A DNA stretch of 64,000 bases from Pseudomonadota bacterium (GCA_021802555.1 JAJZRU010000012.1:18969-82968), one strand, 5' to 3'; counted from the first letter of the stretch, positions 20,399 through 29,343 are shown. Translations and numbers: made by a program. The notes: generated by a model not told the origin, from the sequence alone.

Positions 20399-21442
20399 AT
20401 GCCCGCTGGATACCTGAGCCTGATGCTGACCCTGGCGGTTATTTTCGCCCTGGGTTGGCTCGTCTGGCTGCTTGCGCCCATCCTCACGCCCTTCGTGGCG
20501 GCGGCGATCCTGGCCTATCTTTGCGATCCCCTGGTGGATCGCCTGGAACGCCTCGGCTTGCAGCGCGGCCCGGCCAGCGCCCTGGTCATGCTGGCGCTCG
20601 CCCTGCTCATCGCGGCCCTGCTGCTGGTGCTGGTTCCCGTGCTCAGCCACGAATTCAGCCTGCTTGCCGCCCAGGCCCCGCAGGTCCTGGCCTGGATTCA
20701 GGATGTCTTCCTGCCCTGGCTGAACCGGCATCTGGGGGTGCAGCTGCAATTCAACGTCCAGGCCCTGCGCCAGGGGATACTGAGCCAGGTCGGGCCGGGG
20801 GCGGCGCAGGCCTGGCTGCCGAGCCTGGGCAACGGTTCCCTGGCGATTTTGGCGTTTTTTGCGAACTTGGTACTGGTTCCCGTGGTCATGTTCTATCTAT
20901 TAAGGGACTGGGACCGTTTGATCGCATGGATAGAAACCAATCTGCCGCGCGCCTGGCACGAGGCTGTGGCGGGCTATTTCCGCGAACTGGACAGGGTGCT
21001 GGGCGAATTCCTGCGCGGCCAGCTCGCGGTCATGCTCATCATGGCTGCGTATTACAGCATCGGGCTGGCGCTGGCGGGGCTGCAGTTTGCCCTGGCGATC
21101 GGTATTCTGGCCGGGATGCTGGTGTTCGTTCCTTATCTCGGCGCGGCCCTGGGGGTCACGCTTGCCACCCTCATGGGGGTGACGCAATTCGGCTCCTGGA
21201 CCGGCTTGCTGCCGGTCTGGGGGGTCTTTCTCGCCGGGCAGATGATCGAGGCCTACGGCATTACGCCCAAGCTGGTGGGGGAGCGCGTGGGGCTGCATCC
21301 CGTGGGAGTGATTTTTTCCCTCTTGGCGTTCGGGCAGTTGTTCGGATTTTTCGGAGTGCTGCTGGCCATACCGCTGGCCAGCAGCACGCTGGTGGCGGCA
21401 CGGCGCGGATTGGCGTGGTACAAGGCCAGCCGTTTTTATTGA
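20399..21442 (+). CDS. perM: AI-2E/PerM-family transporter
   Basis: Polytopic membrane protein of 347 residues (about eight helices) in the AI-2E exporter/PerM family (formerly UPF0118). The two N-terminal helices, the long soluble loop (about residues 85-140) and the C-terminal helical bundle with PKLVGERVGLHPVGVIFSLLAFG are family hallmarks. Substrates vary: autoinducer-2 in TqsA, Na+/H+ exchange in others, so the substrate is not assigned. It is divergent from purM, a common betaproteobacterial arrangement. An alternative start is the ATG at 20423, which would give the transcript a normal leader. Confidence 0.85.
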   Translation: MPAGYLSLMLTLAVIFALGWLVWLLAPILTPFVAAAILAYLCDPLVDRLERLGLQRGPASALVMLALALLIAALLLVLVPVLSHEFSLLAAQAPQVLAWIQDVFLPWLNRHLGVQLQFNVQALRQGILSQVGPGAAQAWLPSLGNGSLAILAFFANLVLVPVVMFYLLRDWDRLIAWIETNLPRAWHEAVAGYFRELDRVLGEFLRGQLAVMLIMAAYYSIGLALAGLQFALAIGILAGMLVFVPYLGAALGVTLATLMGVTQFGSWTGLLPVWGVFLAGQMIEAYGITPKLVGERVGLHPVGVIFSLLAFGQLFGFFGVLLAIPLASSTLVAARRGLAWYKASRFY

Positions 21443-21463
21443 CTTAGGCGGGAAGGGAAAATC

Positions 21464-22120
21464 ATGCGCGTATTGCTGGTGGAAGACGATCCCATGATAG
21501 GCGAGGCCATGCAAAAAGGCCTCAAGCAGGCCGGTTTTGCGGTGGATTGGGCGCAGGACGGCATTCGGGCGGAGGCGCTCCTCGCCGAGCAGGTCTACCA
21601 TGTCGTCGTCCTGGACCTGGGATTGCCCGGACGCGACGGCCTGGAATTGCTGAAGAGCCTGCGGGCTGCCGAGAACCAGGTGCCGGTGATCGTGGTGACG
21701 GCGCGCGACGGCGTCGACGACCGCGTCGGCGGGCTCAACCTGGGGGCCGACGACTACGTGGTCAAGCCCTTCGACCTCGACGAGCTGATCGCCCGGGTGC
21801 GCGCCCTGCTGCGCCGCCACGCCGGCAGCGGCAACCCGATCATGGTGTGCGGCGACCTCACTCTCGACCCCATGCGAAAATCGGTCAGCTACAGAGGCGA
21901 TGCGGTGGACTTGTCGGGCAAGGAGCTGGCCATACTCGAAGCTCTCATGCGCCGCCCCGGCGCCGTGCTCTCGCGCAAGGCGCTGGAGGAGGCCATCTAC
22001 GGCAGCGGCGACGAGATCGGCAGCAACGCCGTGGAAGTCCATCTCCATCACCTGCGCAAGAAGCTGGGCGCGGATTTGATCCGCAACATCCGCGGCGTGG
22101 GCTATTGGGTGGCCGAATAA
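21464..22120 (+). CDS. OmpR/PhoB-family response regulator (PmrA/QseB type)
   Basis: 218-residue two-component regulator. The receiver has the acidic pair Asp8-Asp9, phospho-acceptor Asp51 (VVVLDLGLPGRDG), the Thr in VVTARDG and Lys in VVKPFDLDEL; the C-terminal winged helix (from about residue 125) ends with VHLHHLRKKLGADLIRNIRGVGYWV. Sequence style is of the QseB/PmrA/TctD branch. It precedes its histidine kinase by 34 bases. Its closeness to lipid A-modification-type genes suggests control of envelope charge, an inference from location only. Confidence 0.9.
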   Translation: MRVLLVEDDPMIGEAMQKGLKQAGFAVDWAQDGIRAEALLAEQVYHVVVLDLGLPGRDGLELLKSLRAAENQVPVIVVTARDGVDDRVGGLNLGADDYVVKPFDLDELIARVRALLRRHAGSGNPIMVCGDLTLDPMRKSVSYRGDAVDLSGKELAILEALMRRPGAVLSRKALEEAIYGSGDEIGSNAVEVHLHHLRKKLGADLIRNIRGVGYWVAE

Positions 22121-22154
22121 TCGGCGCGCCCGCCCGCCGCCGCCCGCCAGAGCC

Positions 22155-23537
22155 ATGACGACGCTGCGGCGCTATCTGTCTCGCTGGCTCATGGGCGCGC
22201 TGGCGCTGGGCGCCTTGGTGCTGGTGACGGCGTCCTACCTCAACGCCCTGGCCGAGTGGAGCTCGGTGCTGGACCAGCAGCTGCGCCAGGTCGCCCTGGC
22301 GGTGCTGGCGCACCATCGCTTCGACAATTTCGGAGAACCCGGCTACGCGGCGCGCAAGCCGTCCGAGTTCGATTTCTTCACCCAAGTGTTCAGTCCCGCG
22401 GGGGTGCGCGAATTCGGCAGCGACCCCGACGTGAAGCTGCCGTTTTCCACGACCACCGGCTACAGCACGGTGGAAGTCAACGGCGAGCAATGGCGCCTCT
22501 ACACCCTCGCCGCCGCGAGCGGCGTGGTGCAGGCGGCGCAGCGCGTGACGGTGCGCGAGAGCCTCGCCGCCGAGTCGGCCGGGCGCCTGGTGCTGCCTTT
22601 CCTGCTCATGATCCCGCTCATCGGGGCGATGCAGGCATACGCGCTCAAGCGCGGGCTGGCGCCGCTCGACCGCGCCGCGCAGGAGATCCACCACCGCAGC
22701 CCCAGATCCCTCACACCCATTCCGCAGAGCGGCCTGCCGGCGGAAGTGCAGCCCATGGTGGAAGCCATCAACGGCCTCATGGCCAGATTGGGCGAGGCCC
22801 TGGAGTCGCAGCGCCGTTTCGTCGCCGACGCCGCGCACGAATTGCGCACGCCGCTGGCGGCCCTGGGCTTGCAGATGCAGCTGCTGGAGCGCAGCGAGGA
22901 CGAAGACGCGCGCGCGCGCGCCCAGGCCGACCTCAAGGCCGGATTCGAGCGCGCCCAGCGCGCCATCCGCCAACTGCTCGATCTCTCCCGCCTGGAGCAG
23001 GCGCCCGGCGAGCAGAGCGTCTTCGATCTGGCGGCGCTGGCCGCTTCCGTGGTGAAGGATTTCAGCGCCAAGGCGCAGCACCGCGGCATCGACCTGGGCT
23101 TGGTCGCGCCGGAGGCGGCTTTGCAAATCCAGGGCGATCCCCACAAGGTGCGCATCCTGCTGAACAACCTGGTGGAGAACGCTCTGCGCTACATCCCCGA
23201 GGGCGGGCGCGTGGACGTGCGCGTCGGACATGAGGCGGCAGGCACGCTGCTGGAGGTGTCCGACGACGGTCCCGGCATCGCCGCCGCCGAGCGCGAGCGC
23301 GTATTCGACCGCTTTTATCGCGGCAGCGCCGGGCGCAGCCAGATGGAGGCCGGCAGCGGGCTGGGGCTGGCCATCGTCAAGGCGGTGGCGGATGCCCATG
23401 GCGCCAAGGTCAGCCTGGCCGCGGCGAGCGCGGACGGACGGCGCGGACTCAAAGTGCGCGTGCTGTTTCCCCCCCCGGCGCAAGAGGCGGGCCGTAGCGA
23501 GAGCGCCCGCGTGCCGGATGGAGCTTCAGCTGCGTGA
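22155..23537 (+). CDS. Sensor histidine kinase (QseC/PmrB type)
   Basis: 460-residue inner-membrane kinase partner of the preceding regulator. Two membrane helices (residues about 12-33 and 145-165) flank a periplasmic sensor domain of about 110 residues. The H box is FVADAAHELRTPLAAL, the N box NNLVENALRYIPEGG, and the G boxes DDGPGIAAAE and GSGLGLAIVK. The last 89 bases overlap, antiparallel, the 3' end of the deacetylase gene on the other strand; the overlapping tail (Pro/Ala/Arg-rich after KVRVLFPPP) is outside the catalytic fold and may be dispensable. Confidence 0.9.
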   Translation: MTTLRRYLSRWLMGALALGALVLVTASYLNALAEWSSVLDQQLRQVALAVLAHHRFDNFGEPGYAARKPSEFDFFTQVFSPAGVREFGSDPDVKLPFSTTTGYSTVEVNGEQWRLYTLAAASGVVQAAQRVTVRESLAAESAGRLVLPFLLMIPLIGAMQAYALKRGLAPLDRAAQEIHHRSPRSLTPIPQSGLPAEVQPMVEAINGLMARLGEALESQRRFVADAAHELRTPLAALGLQMQLLERSEDEDARARAQADLKAGFERAQRAIRQLLDLSRLEQAPGEQSVFDLAALAASVVKDFSAKAQHRGIDLGLVAPEAALQIQGDPHKVRILLNNLVENALRYIPEGGRVDVRVGHEAAGTLLEVSDDGPGIAAAERERVFDRFYRGSAGRSQMEAGSGLGLAIVKAVADAHGAKVSLAAASADGRRGLKVRVLFPPPAQEAGRSESARVPDGASAA

Positions 23538-24315
23538 GCAATCGGGTAAAATCCGCGCTGCGCAGCACCTCGTATTCCACGCACCGCGCCGGGGCGATGG
23601 GGTCCACGGCAAGCCGCGCGGGATCGCTGCCGGGGTGGCACATGAACAGCGTGTCGGCCGGCATGCGCGCGAACCAATTCTGCAGCAGTGCCAGATAGCC
23701 CGGAACATCGGCGTTGAAGCCGTATATGCCGGTGAACGCGGGATTGTGCGGCCAGCCGGCCCGGCGGCAGCGCGCGGCGAGCTGGTGCGCGCCCAGCGCG
23801 GCGATGACGCGCGCCTTGAGCGCGCCGGCGCGGTCCGCGGCCACCAGCGGCGTGGTCACGCGCAGCCAGGGACGCCAGCCGCGCCGTTCCAGCACGTCCA
23901 GGAGGACGTCGCGGATTTGCGGCAGCTGGTGCACATGGCGGTGGCCGTCCACATAGTCGGGCGGCATCTGCAGGGCGCCGGCGAAAGCGTCCAGCTGCGC
24001 TTCCAGGCTGGCGCGGATGCGCGCGACCGGCAGCAGGCGCAAGTGGCTGGCGGCAAGCAGTTCGGGCAAGGTGCGGCGCCAGGCGCTTCCCAGCGCCTCG
24101 GTCAGGTTGAAGTGCAGCCCGATGTCCACGTCTGCGCGCAACGGGGCGAGTGCGCGCGCCGCGGCCGGCCAGCGGGGCGATTGCACGAGGCAGCCCAGCG
24201 CGGTGAGGCGTCCGGCGGCGGCCAGCTCCAGGATCGCGCGATCCACGCCCTCGGATAAGGCGTAATCGTCCGCGCACAGAACGATGGCGCGGGGCGGCGG
24301 GTCTGTCTCTGGCAT
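23449..24315 (-). CDS. ChbG/YdjC-family carbohydrate deacetylase (LgmC-like)
   Basis: 288-residue metal-dependent deacetylase. The family metal site is visible as CADDYALS (Asp-Asp), the GLHFNLTEA His and DGHRHVHQLP (two His). The start at 24315 (MPETDPPPRAIVL) is preferred; a longer open frame runs upstream. YdjC proteins deacetylate GlcNAc-containing substrates; beside an ArnT-like transferase, a GtrA-like protein and a GT2 enzyme the best analogy is LgmC of Bordetella, which deacetylates undecaprenyl-phosphate-GlcNAc so that glucosamine can be added to lipid A. Its 3' end overlaps the histidine kinase gene by 89 bases. Confidence 0.82.
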   Translation of the reverse strand: MPETDPPPRAIVLCADDYALSEGVDRAILELAAAGRLTALGCLVQSPRWPAAARALAPLRADVDIGLHFNLTEALGSAWRRTLPELLAASHLRLLPVARIRASLEAQLDAFAGALQMPPDYVDGHRHVHQLPQIRDVLLDVLERRGWRPWLRVTTPLVAADRAGALKARVIAALGAHQLAARCRRAGWPHNPAFTGIYGFNADVPGYLALLQNWFARMPADTLFMCHPGSDPARLAVDPIAPARCVEYEVLRSADFTRLLTQLKLHPARGRSRYGPPLAPGGETARAL

Positions 24316-24411
24316 GGTCGGGGCGAGAGTGCGTGAGTGGATGGTTCTTTGATTTTTATGGCGCGTATGCGCGAACGACAGCGGCGACAACAGGAACTCG
24401 AATCAAACATT

Positions 24412-26016
24412 ATGCAGCAGCAACAATACCGCCCCGCACGTATTTTTTTCTGGCTCGCCTTCTGGCTGCTGGCCACCATCTGGGTGCGGCCGCTGCTGCC
24501 CCCGGACGAGGGCCGCTACGTCGGCATCGCCTACGACATGCTGCGCCTGCATGACTGGAGCACGCCGCGCCTGGACGGCCTGCCCTTCTTCCACAAGCCG
24601 CCGCTGTTCTACTGGATCACCGCAGCGTCGCTCAAGCTCTTCGGCTACCATGCCTGGGCGGCGCGCATGGCCTCGGTGCTGGGCGCATTCACCGCGGCCG
24701 CAGTGCTGTTCTGGTTCATGGATCGCTGGATCGGCCGGCGCGCGGCGGCGCTGGCGCTTTTCGTGCTCGCCACCATGCCGCTGTTCTTCGGCGCCGCGCA
24801 ATACGCCAGCATGGACGCGCTGGTCGGCGCGCTCATCGCGGTGACCATACTGCTGCTTGCCAGCGCTAGCGAACGCATGCAACGGGGGCAGCCGGCGGGC
24901 GCCGTGCTGCCGCTTGCCTATGTGGCGAGCGCCCTGGGAGTGCTCACCAAGGGCTTGATCGGGCTCGCCCTGCCGGGCCTGGTGATGCTGCTGTGGCTGA
25001 TGCTGGAGCGGCGCTGGAGCCACCTCTACCGGCTGATCTCGCTGCCCGGCATCGTGCTCTTCCTGCTCATCGCCGTGCCCTGGTTCGTGCTCATGGAGGT
25101 CAAGTTTCCCGGTTTCCTCTATTACACCTTCATCTACCAGCAGTTCGACCGCTATGTCACCACCGGCTTCAACAATCCGCAGCCGTTTTATTTCTATCCC
25201 GCGATCCTGTTCCTGGGGCTGCTACCCTGGTCTTTGCTGCTGACTTATCTGACCGTGCGGGCCAAACGCCAAGGGCTCACCGGGCACCCGCTCACGCGCT
25301 TGGCCTGGGTGTGGATAGGGGCCATTTTGCTGTTCTTCTCCATCCCTCATTCCAAGCTCATCGGCTACATCCTGCCTGTGGTGCCCGCCTTCGCGCTCCT
25401 GGCCGGTCATTGGCTGGACCGCCACTGGGAGATTCCGAAGTGGCGCCGCGCGGCCTGGGCCTGCGCCTGGGGCGGCGCGGCGCTGGGCATCGCCGCGGTG
25501 ATCGTCACCACCGTCGAGGACCGCAAGTCGCTGGTCGAACTGAGCGACACCGTGCGCGCGCAGATGAAGCCCGGCGACGAGGTCATGTTCATCGAAAGCT
25601 ATTACTACAGCGTGCCCTTCTACCTGCACCGCGCCCGGCCCATCCGCGTCATGGGGCAATGGAACAATCCGAAGTACAGCGCCGGCGACAGCTGGACCAC
25701 CGAACTGTACACCTCGGCGAGCTTCGATCCCGCGGCCAAGCGCGAGATCCTGGTGACGCCCGACCGCATCAAGCGCTACGTCTGCAGCGCCGCCGTGACC
25801 TGGGCCTTCATGCCCGACTGGGCGAAATCGCAATATCCCTTGGTGGCCGCCAGCCCCGAGGTGGCGCACCAGTATGGCGTGGGCGTGTACCGACTAGGCG
25901 GGCAGAAAGGCCCAAAAGCGGCTCAGCAGATATGTGGCGACGGCCACGGTGCCCAGCACCAGGACCAGCGCCCAGGTGTAGGGCAGGGGCGTGTAGGCCA
26001 GCAGCCAGGCGTATAA
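24412..26016 (+). CDS. ArnT-like GT-C glycosyltransferase (LgmB-like)
   Basis: Inner-membrane PMT/ArnT (GT83) glycosyltransferase, 534 residues from the ATG at 24412; earlier in-frame ATGs at 24337, 24358 and 24367 precede a basic, non-family segment. About eleven to thirteen membrane helices follow, with the catalytic acidic motif LLPPDEGRYVGIAYDM in the first periplasmic loop and FHKPPLFYW next, both ArnT hallmarks. It should transfer a sugar from undecaprenyl phosphate to lipid A phosphates. The C-terminal part after VGVYRLGG (last about 40 codons) is low-complexity and antisense to gtrA by 123 bases; a natural stop near 25897 may have been lost by a small indel. Confidence 0.82.
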   Translation: MQQQQYRPARIFFWLAFWLLATIWVRPLLPPDEGRYVGIAYDMLRLHDWSTPRLDGLPFFHKPPLFYWITAASLKLFGYHAWAARMASVLGAFTAAAVLFWFMDRWIGRRAAALALFVLATMPLFFGAAQYASMDALVGALIAVTILLLASASERMQRGQPAGAVLPLAYVASALGVLTKGLIGLALPGLVMLLWLMLERRWSHLYRLISLPGIVLFLLIAVPWFVLMEVKFPGFLYYTFIYQQFDRYVTTGFNNPQPFYFYPAILFLGLLPWSLLLTYLTVRAKRQGLTGHPLTRLAWVWIGAILLFFSIPHSKLIGYILPVVPAFALLAGHWLDRHWEIPKWRRAAWACAWGGAALGIAAVIVTTVEDRKSLVELSDTVRAQMKPGDEVMFIESYYYSVPFYLHRARPIRVMGQWNNPKYSAGDSWTTELYTSASFDPAAKREILVTPDRIKRYVCSAAVTWAFMPDWAKSQYPLVAASPEVAHQYGVGVYRLGGQKGPKAAQQICGDGHGAQHQDQRPGVGQGRVGQQPGV

Positions 26017-26271
26017 GCTTTCGTTGACCGCGAAGCCTGTCAGGGCGACGGCGGCGAAGCGCGGCAGCGACTGCCGCACGGGTGCCGGCCGCGCGTGTGC
26101 AAAGCTCAAGTGGCGATGGCCGAAGAAGCTCGTCCAGAACGCGACCAGGAAGCCGCCGACGTTGGCGGCGAGCGGCGCGACGGCGTAGTGCGACACCAGC
26201 AGCCAGACCACCAGATAGTGCACGCCCGCCGCCGTCAGCCCCACCGCGCCGAAGGCCGCGAGTCTTTTCAT
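25894..26271 (-). CDS. GtrA-family membrane protein (LgmD-like)
   Basis: 125-residue protein with four membrane helices and GtrA-family features (FGAVGLTAAGVHYLVVWLL, FLVAFWTSFFGHRHLSF, then a basic loop and two more helices). GtrA proteins are thought to flip or help flip polyprenyl-phosphate-linked sugars. The ATG overlaps the stop of the upstream GT2 gene (ATGA), so both belong to one operon, and in function GT2 would load the carrier lipid and GtrA move it. The 3' end overlaps the tail of the ArnT-like gene on the other strand. Confidence 0.85.
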   Translation of the reverse strand: MKRLAAFGAVGLTAAGVHYLVVWLLVSHYAVAPLAANVGGFLVAFWTSFFGHRHLSFAHARPAPVRQSLPRFAAVALTGFAVNESLYAWLLAYTPLPYTWALVLVLGTVAVATYLLSRFWAFLPA

Positions 26272-27260
26272 GGCCTTTCCTGCCGGCTGGACAGATCGCG
26301 CTGGCGCAAGGGGCTGTTGTCGAACTTTTCGCCCACGATGTAACGCGGCCGCTGCTTCACTTCCTCGTACACGCGGCCGAGGTATTCGCCCAGTATGCCC
26401 ACGGAAATCAGCTGCACGCCGCTGAAGAACATGAGGCCGACGACCAGGGTGGCCCAGCCGGGTACGGTGTTTTCGTTGATGAAGTGGTCGATGATGATCC
26501 ACACCCCGTAGCCCAGGGCCAGGGCCGCCAGGATGAAGCCCAGCGCGCTCCAGAAGCGCAGCGGCAGGGTGGAGAACGAGGTCAGGCCGGTGAGCGCGAG
26601 CCCCGCCAGGCGGCGGAAGGAGAACTGGGTTTCTCCCGCCAGGCGGGGCGCCGGCGTGTAGGGCAGCGCCTGGGTGCGGAAGCCCACCCAAGCGTACAGG
26701 CCTTTCATGAAGCGGTTGCGCTCGGTCAATTCGCGCAGCGCCAGCACCACCTTGCGATCCAGCAGGCGGAAATCCCCCGCATCGGGCGGGATGTACACCG
26801 GCGAGCTCCAGTTCATCAGGCGGTACAGCCAGCGCGTGCCGATGCGCTTGAGCAAGCCCTCGTCGCTGCGGTTCTCGCGCACCAGATAAACCATTTCCGC
26901 CCCGCCGCGCCACGCCTCCAGCATGGGCGGCAGCAGCTCCACGGGATGCTGGAGGTCGGCGTCGAGCAGAAAGGTGACGTCGCCGCGCGCGGCGTCGAGG
27001 CCGGCGCTCAGGGCCGCCTCCTTGCCGAAATTGCGCGACAGGTGCAGCACCACCAGTCCCGGCATCTGGCGCCAGGGCAGCAGGGCCTCGCGCGTGCAGT
27101 CGCGGCTGCCGTCGTCCACCAGGATGATTTCCCAGGCGTCGGTCAGGCCCGAGAGGGTGTCCTTGAGCTGTTCCAGCAGGGTGGGCAGGTTCTCCGCCTC
27201 GTTGTAGGCGGGGACCACGCAGGAGATGCTGGGCGGGGCGGGCGGGGGCTGTATGTCCAT
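26268..27260 (-). CDS. GT2 polyprenyl-phosphate glycosyltransferase (ArnC/DPM1/LgmA-like)
   Basis: 330-residue membrane-bound glycosyltransferase that loads a nucleotide sugar on undecaprenyl phosphate. The GT-A domain shows SCVVPAYNEAENL, ILVDDGSRD and the DADLQHP metal-binding DxD-type motif, then the RNRFMKGLYAWVG segment and two C-terminal membrane helices (about residues 230-255 and 270-290). Start at 27260 (MDIQPPP) is chosen; an ATG ten codons upstream (27290) is the alternative. Coupled to gtrA. In Bordetella the homologous LgmA uses UDP-GlcNAc; the sugar is not provable here. Confidence 0.88.
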   Translation of the reverse strand: MDIQPPPAPPSISCVVPAYNEAENLPTLLEQLKDTLSGLTDAWEIILVDDGSRDCTREALLPWRQMPGLVVLHLSRNFGKEAALSAGLDAARGDVTFLLDADLQHPVELLPPMLEAWRGGAEMVYLVRENRSDEGLLKRIGTRWLYRLMNWSSPVYIPPDAGDFRLLDRKVVLALRELTERNRFMKGLYAWVGFRTQALPYTPAPRLAGETQFSFRRLAGLALTGLTSFSTLPLRFWSALGFILAALALGYGVWIIIDHFINENTVPGWATLVVGLMFFSGVQLISVGILGEYLGRVYEEVKQRPRYIVGEKFDNSPLRQRDLSSRQERP

Positions 27261-27370
27261 GCAGGCGGGTTGACGTAGTGCGCTAAGCATCGAACCGGAG
27301 CGCGGGATGCCGGGGCTCGCGTGCGGCGGAGTTTGGCCGCGCCGGCTTCGGATCGACAGGGAGCCCAAAG

Positions 27371-27376
27371 TATAAT
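27371..27376 (+). promoter_or_regulatory. -10 element of purC
   Basis: A perfect TATAAT at 27371-27376 precedes purC. Because it covers an in-frame ATG at 27375, that ATG cannot be the start codon; the gene must begin downstream. No good -35 is visible (TTCGGA at an 18-base spacing is the nearest). Confidence 0.6.
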
Positions 27377-27407
27377 GCAGCCCTCGACCCGCGCCATGCC
27401 CAGCCCC

Positions 27408-28307
27408 ATGACTGCCGCCCTGATGGAAAGCCATATCGCCTCTTTGCCCCTCATCGCGCGCGGCAAGGTGCGCGACATCTACCGGGTGGACGACGAGCGC
27501 CTGCTGCTGGTGGCGACCGACCGCCTCTCGGCCTTCGACGTGGTGCTGCCCACGCCCATACCGGGCAAGGGCCGCATGCTGACGGAAATCTCGCGCTTCT
27601 GGTTCGGCAAGCTCGCAGCCGTGCTGCCCAACCACCTGCTGGCCGACAGTCCGGAGCTCGTCGTGCGCGACGACGAGCGCGACCAGGTGGCGGGCCGCGC
27701 GGTGGTGGTGAAAAGCCTCCGGCCGCTGCCGGTCGAGGCCATCGTGCGCGGCTATCTCGTGGGCTCGGGCTGGCAGGACTACCAGGCCAGCGGCGCCGTG
27801 TGCGGCCAGGCGCTGCCCGCCGGCCTGCAACTTGCCGCGCGCCTGCCGCAGCCGCTCTACACGCCATCGACCAAGGCGGCGGCGGGCGCGCACGACGAAA
27901 ACATCGACTATGCGCGTACCGTCGAGTTGCTGGGAGCGGAACTGGCGTCGCAGGTCAGGGACGCGGCGCTGGAGCTTTATCGCCGGGCCGCCGCATACGC
28001 GCTCACGCGCGGCATCATCATCGCCGACACCAAATTCGAATTCGGCGTCGATGCGGCCGGGCGGCTGTACCTGATAGACGAGGTACTGACCCCCGATTCG
28101 AGCCGCTTCTGGCCCGCCGATCTGTACCGCGTGGGAGAAAACCCGCCCAGCTTCGACAAGCAGTACGTGCGCGACTGGCTCACCGCGAGCGGCTGGAACA
28201 AGCGTCCTCCGGCGCCCGCCGTGCCGCCCGAAGTGGTGGAAAAAACCGCGCAGAAATACCGTGAAGCCTTGAGCCGGCTGACAGGTTCGCCGTCCGCTGC
28301 GGCATAG
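27408..28307 (+). CDS. purC: Phosphoribosylaminoimidazole-succinocarboxamide synthase (SAICAR synthase)
   Basis: Purine pathway enzyme joining CAIR and aspartate. The 299-residue form is the long type found in betaproteobacteria and yeast rather than the 237-residue enteric type. Visible motifs: GKVRDIY in the nucleotide loop, [23 protein letters not shown], and the [15 protein letters not shown] metal/substrate block. The ATG at 27408 is used since the earlier one lies in the promoter; ATG at 27423 (MESHIASLP) is also possible. Monocistronic, separate from purMN. Confidence 0.96.
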   Translation: MTAALMESHIASLPLIARGKVRDIYRVDDERLLLVATDRLSAFDVVLPTPIPGKGRMLTEISRFWFGKLAAVLPNHLLADSPELVVRDDERDQVAGRAVVVKSLRPLPVEAIVRGYLVGSGWQDYQASGAVCGQALPAGLQLAARLPQPLYTPSTKAAAGAHDENIDYARTVELLGAELASQVRDAALELYRRAAAYALTRGIIIADTKFEFGVDAAGRLYLIDEVLTPDSSRFWPADLYRVGENPPSFDKQYVRDWLTASGWNKRPPAPAVPPEVVEKTAQKYREALSRLTGSPSAAA

Positions 28308-28350
28308 TCGATTCGTCGGAGATTCGGGGCGCGCCGGAAAAATCGGGCGC

Positions 28351-28683
28351 TCAGGAAGGGCCTGCCCGTTGGGCTTCGTCGTTGAAGGCGCCGTCGATGA
28401 GATAAACGATTTCTTCGATCAGGCGAAAACCCTCCACCGGCGCGTCGTCGCGCATGAAGGCCAGGCGCAGCGGCCCCAGCGCGTTGATGGCGGAAGCACG
28501 TTCCACCGGAGCGTCCAGCCCGTCGCGACCCAGCTTTTCGTCCAGGGCACCGAGGATCTGCCCGGCCAAGGGATTGCGGTGGGTGCCGGCGCGGGTTTTC
28601 GTCAGGGTATCCGTCACGTCGCCATCCAGGAAGTCATGTTTGCTGTGCGCGCCCACATAAGCGAGCAGTTCCCGGAAAATCAT
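28351..28683 (-). CDS. Small protein of unknown function
   Basis: 110-residue soluble, acidic/mixed protein that I do not recognise. No signal peptide, membrane helix or metal motif; several helices are likely (MIFRELLAYVGAHSK, NPLAGQILGALDEKLG). A GGAGCG Shine-Dalgarno lies 5 bases upstream of the ATG, and the gene starts 10 bases after the stop of the EVE gene, so it is probably its operon partner. The antisense frame is open too but has no ribosome-binding site. Confidence 0.55.
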   Translation of the reverse strand: MIFRELLAYVGAHSKHDFLDGDVTDTLTKTRAGTHRNPLAGQILGALDEKLGRDGLDAPVERASAINALGPLRLAFMRDDAPVEGFRLIEEIVYLIDGAFNDEAQRAGPS

Positions 28684-28693
28684 GATCGCTCCT

Positions 28694-29149
28694 CTATAGT
28701 CTGCTCAGAATGAACGCATATTCGGCCGGATCGACCGGGGTGATGGACAGGCGGTTGCCCCTCTGCAGGACGCGCATGTGCGCCAGTTCAGGGTGGCTGC
28801 GCAATTCCTTGATGCCCATGAGGCGGGTTTTCTTCACCAGCCTGACGTCGACATTGAGCCAGCGCGGCGATTCCCGCGTGGCCTTGGGGTCGAAGTATTT
28901 GTCGGCCGGATCGAACTGGGTCTCGTCGGGATAGGCGAGCCGGCTCACTTCGGCCAGCCCGGCGATTCCGGGTTCGGCGCAGCTGGAATGGTAGAACAGC
29001 ACCGGATCGCCCACGCGCATCTGGTCGCGCATGAAATTGCGCGCCTGGTAGTTGCGCACGCCGTACCAGGCCACCGTCTGCCCGGGCATGGCGGCAAGGT
29101 CGTCGATGCCGACGTCGGAAGGTTCGGATTTCATCAGCCAGTAGCGCAT
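28694..29149 (-). CDS. EVE-domain protein
   Basis: 151-residue single-domain EVE (PUA-like fold) protein. The N-terminus MRYWLMKSEPS, the VAWYGVRNYQARNFMRD block and the VLFYHSSC...PGIAGLAEV block are diagnostic. EVE proteins bind modified bases in RNA or DNA; the physiological target of stand-alone bacterial forms is unknown. It leads a likely two-gene operon on the minus strand. Confidence 0.9.
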   Translation of the reverse strand: MRYWLMKSEPSDVGIDDLAAMPGQTVAWYGVRNYQARNFMRDQMRVGDPVLFYHSSCAEPGIAGLAEVSRLAYPDETQFDPADKYFDPKATRESPRWLNVDVRLVKKTRLMGIKELRSHPELAHMRVLQRGNRLSITPVDPAEYAFILSRL

Positions 29150-29343
29150 GCTTCTCGTCCAGAAAAAGATTTGCCAATTTTAGCGCCCGCCTCAGGCCTG
29201 TCCTCGTGTGGATCGTGCTGGGCAGCGTGGAAAAATCCTTAAGCCGAAGCCGGTACGCTTAACCATGGGTAAATAAGCAAGCGCTGTTTGTCCCGCGCAA
29301 AAACTTGTCTAGAAAAAAAACTCAACCCCCCTGAGGAATATCG

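Noticed and set aside
28369..28713. 114-codon plus-strand frame opposite the small gene near EVE
   Set aside because: No Shine-Dalgarno; the minus-strand frame has one and is in operon position with EVE.
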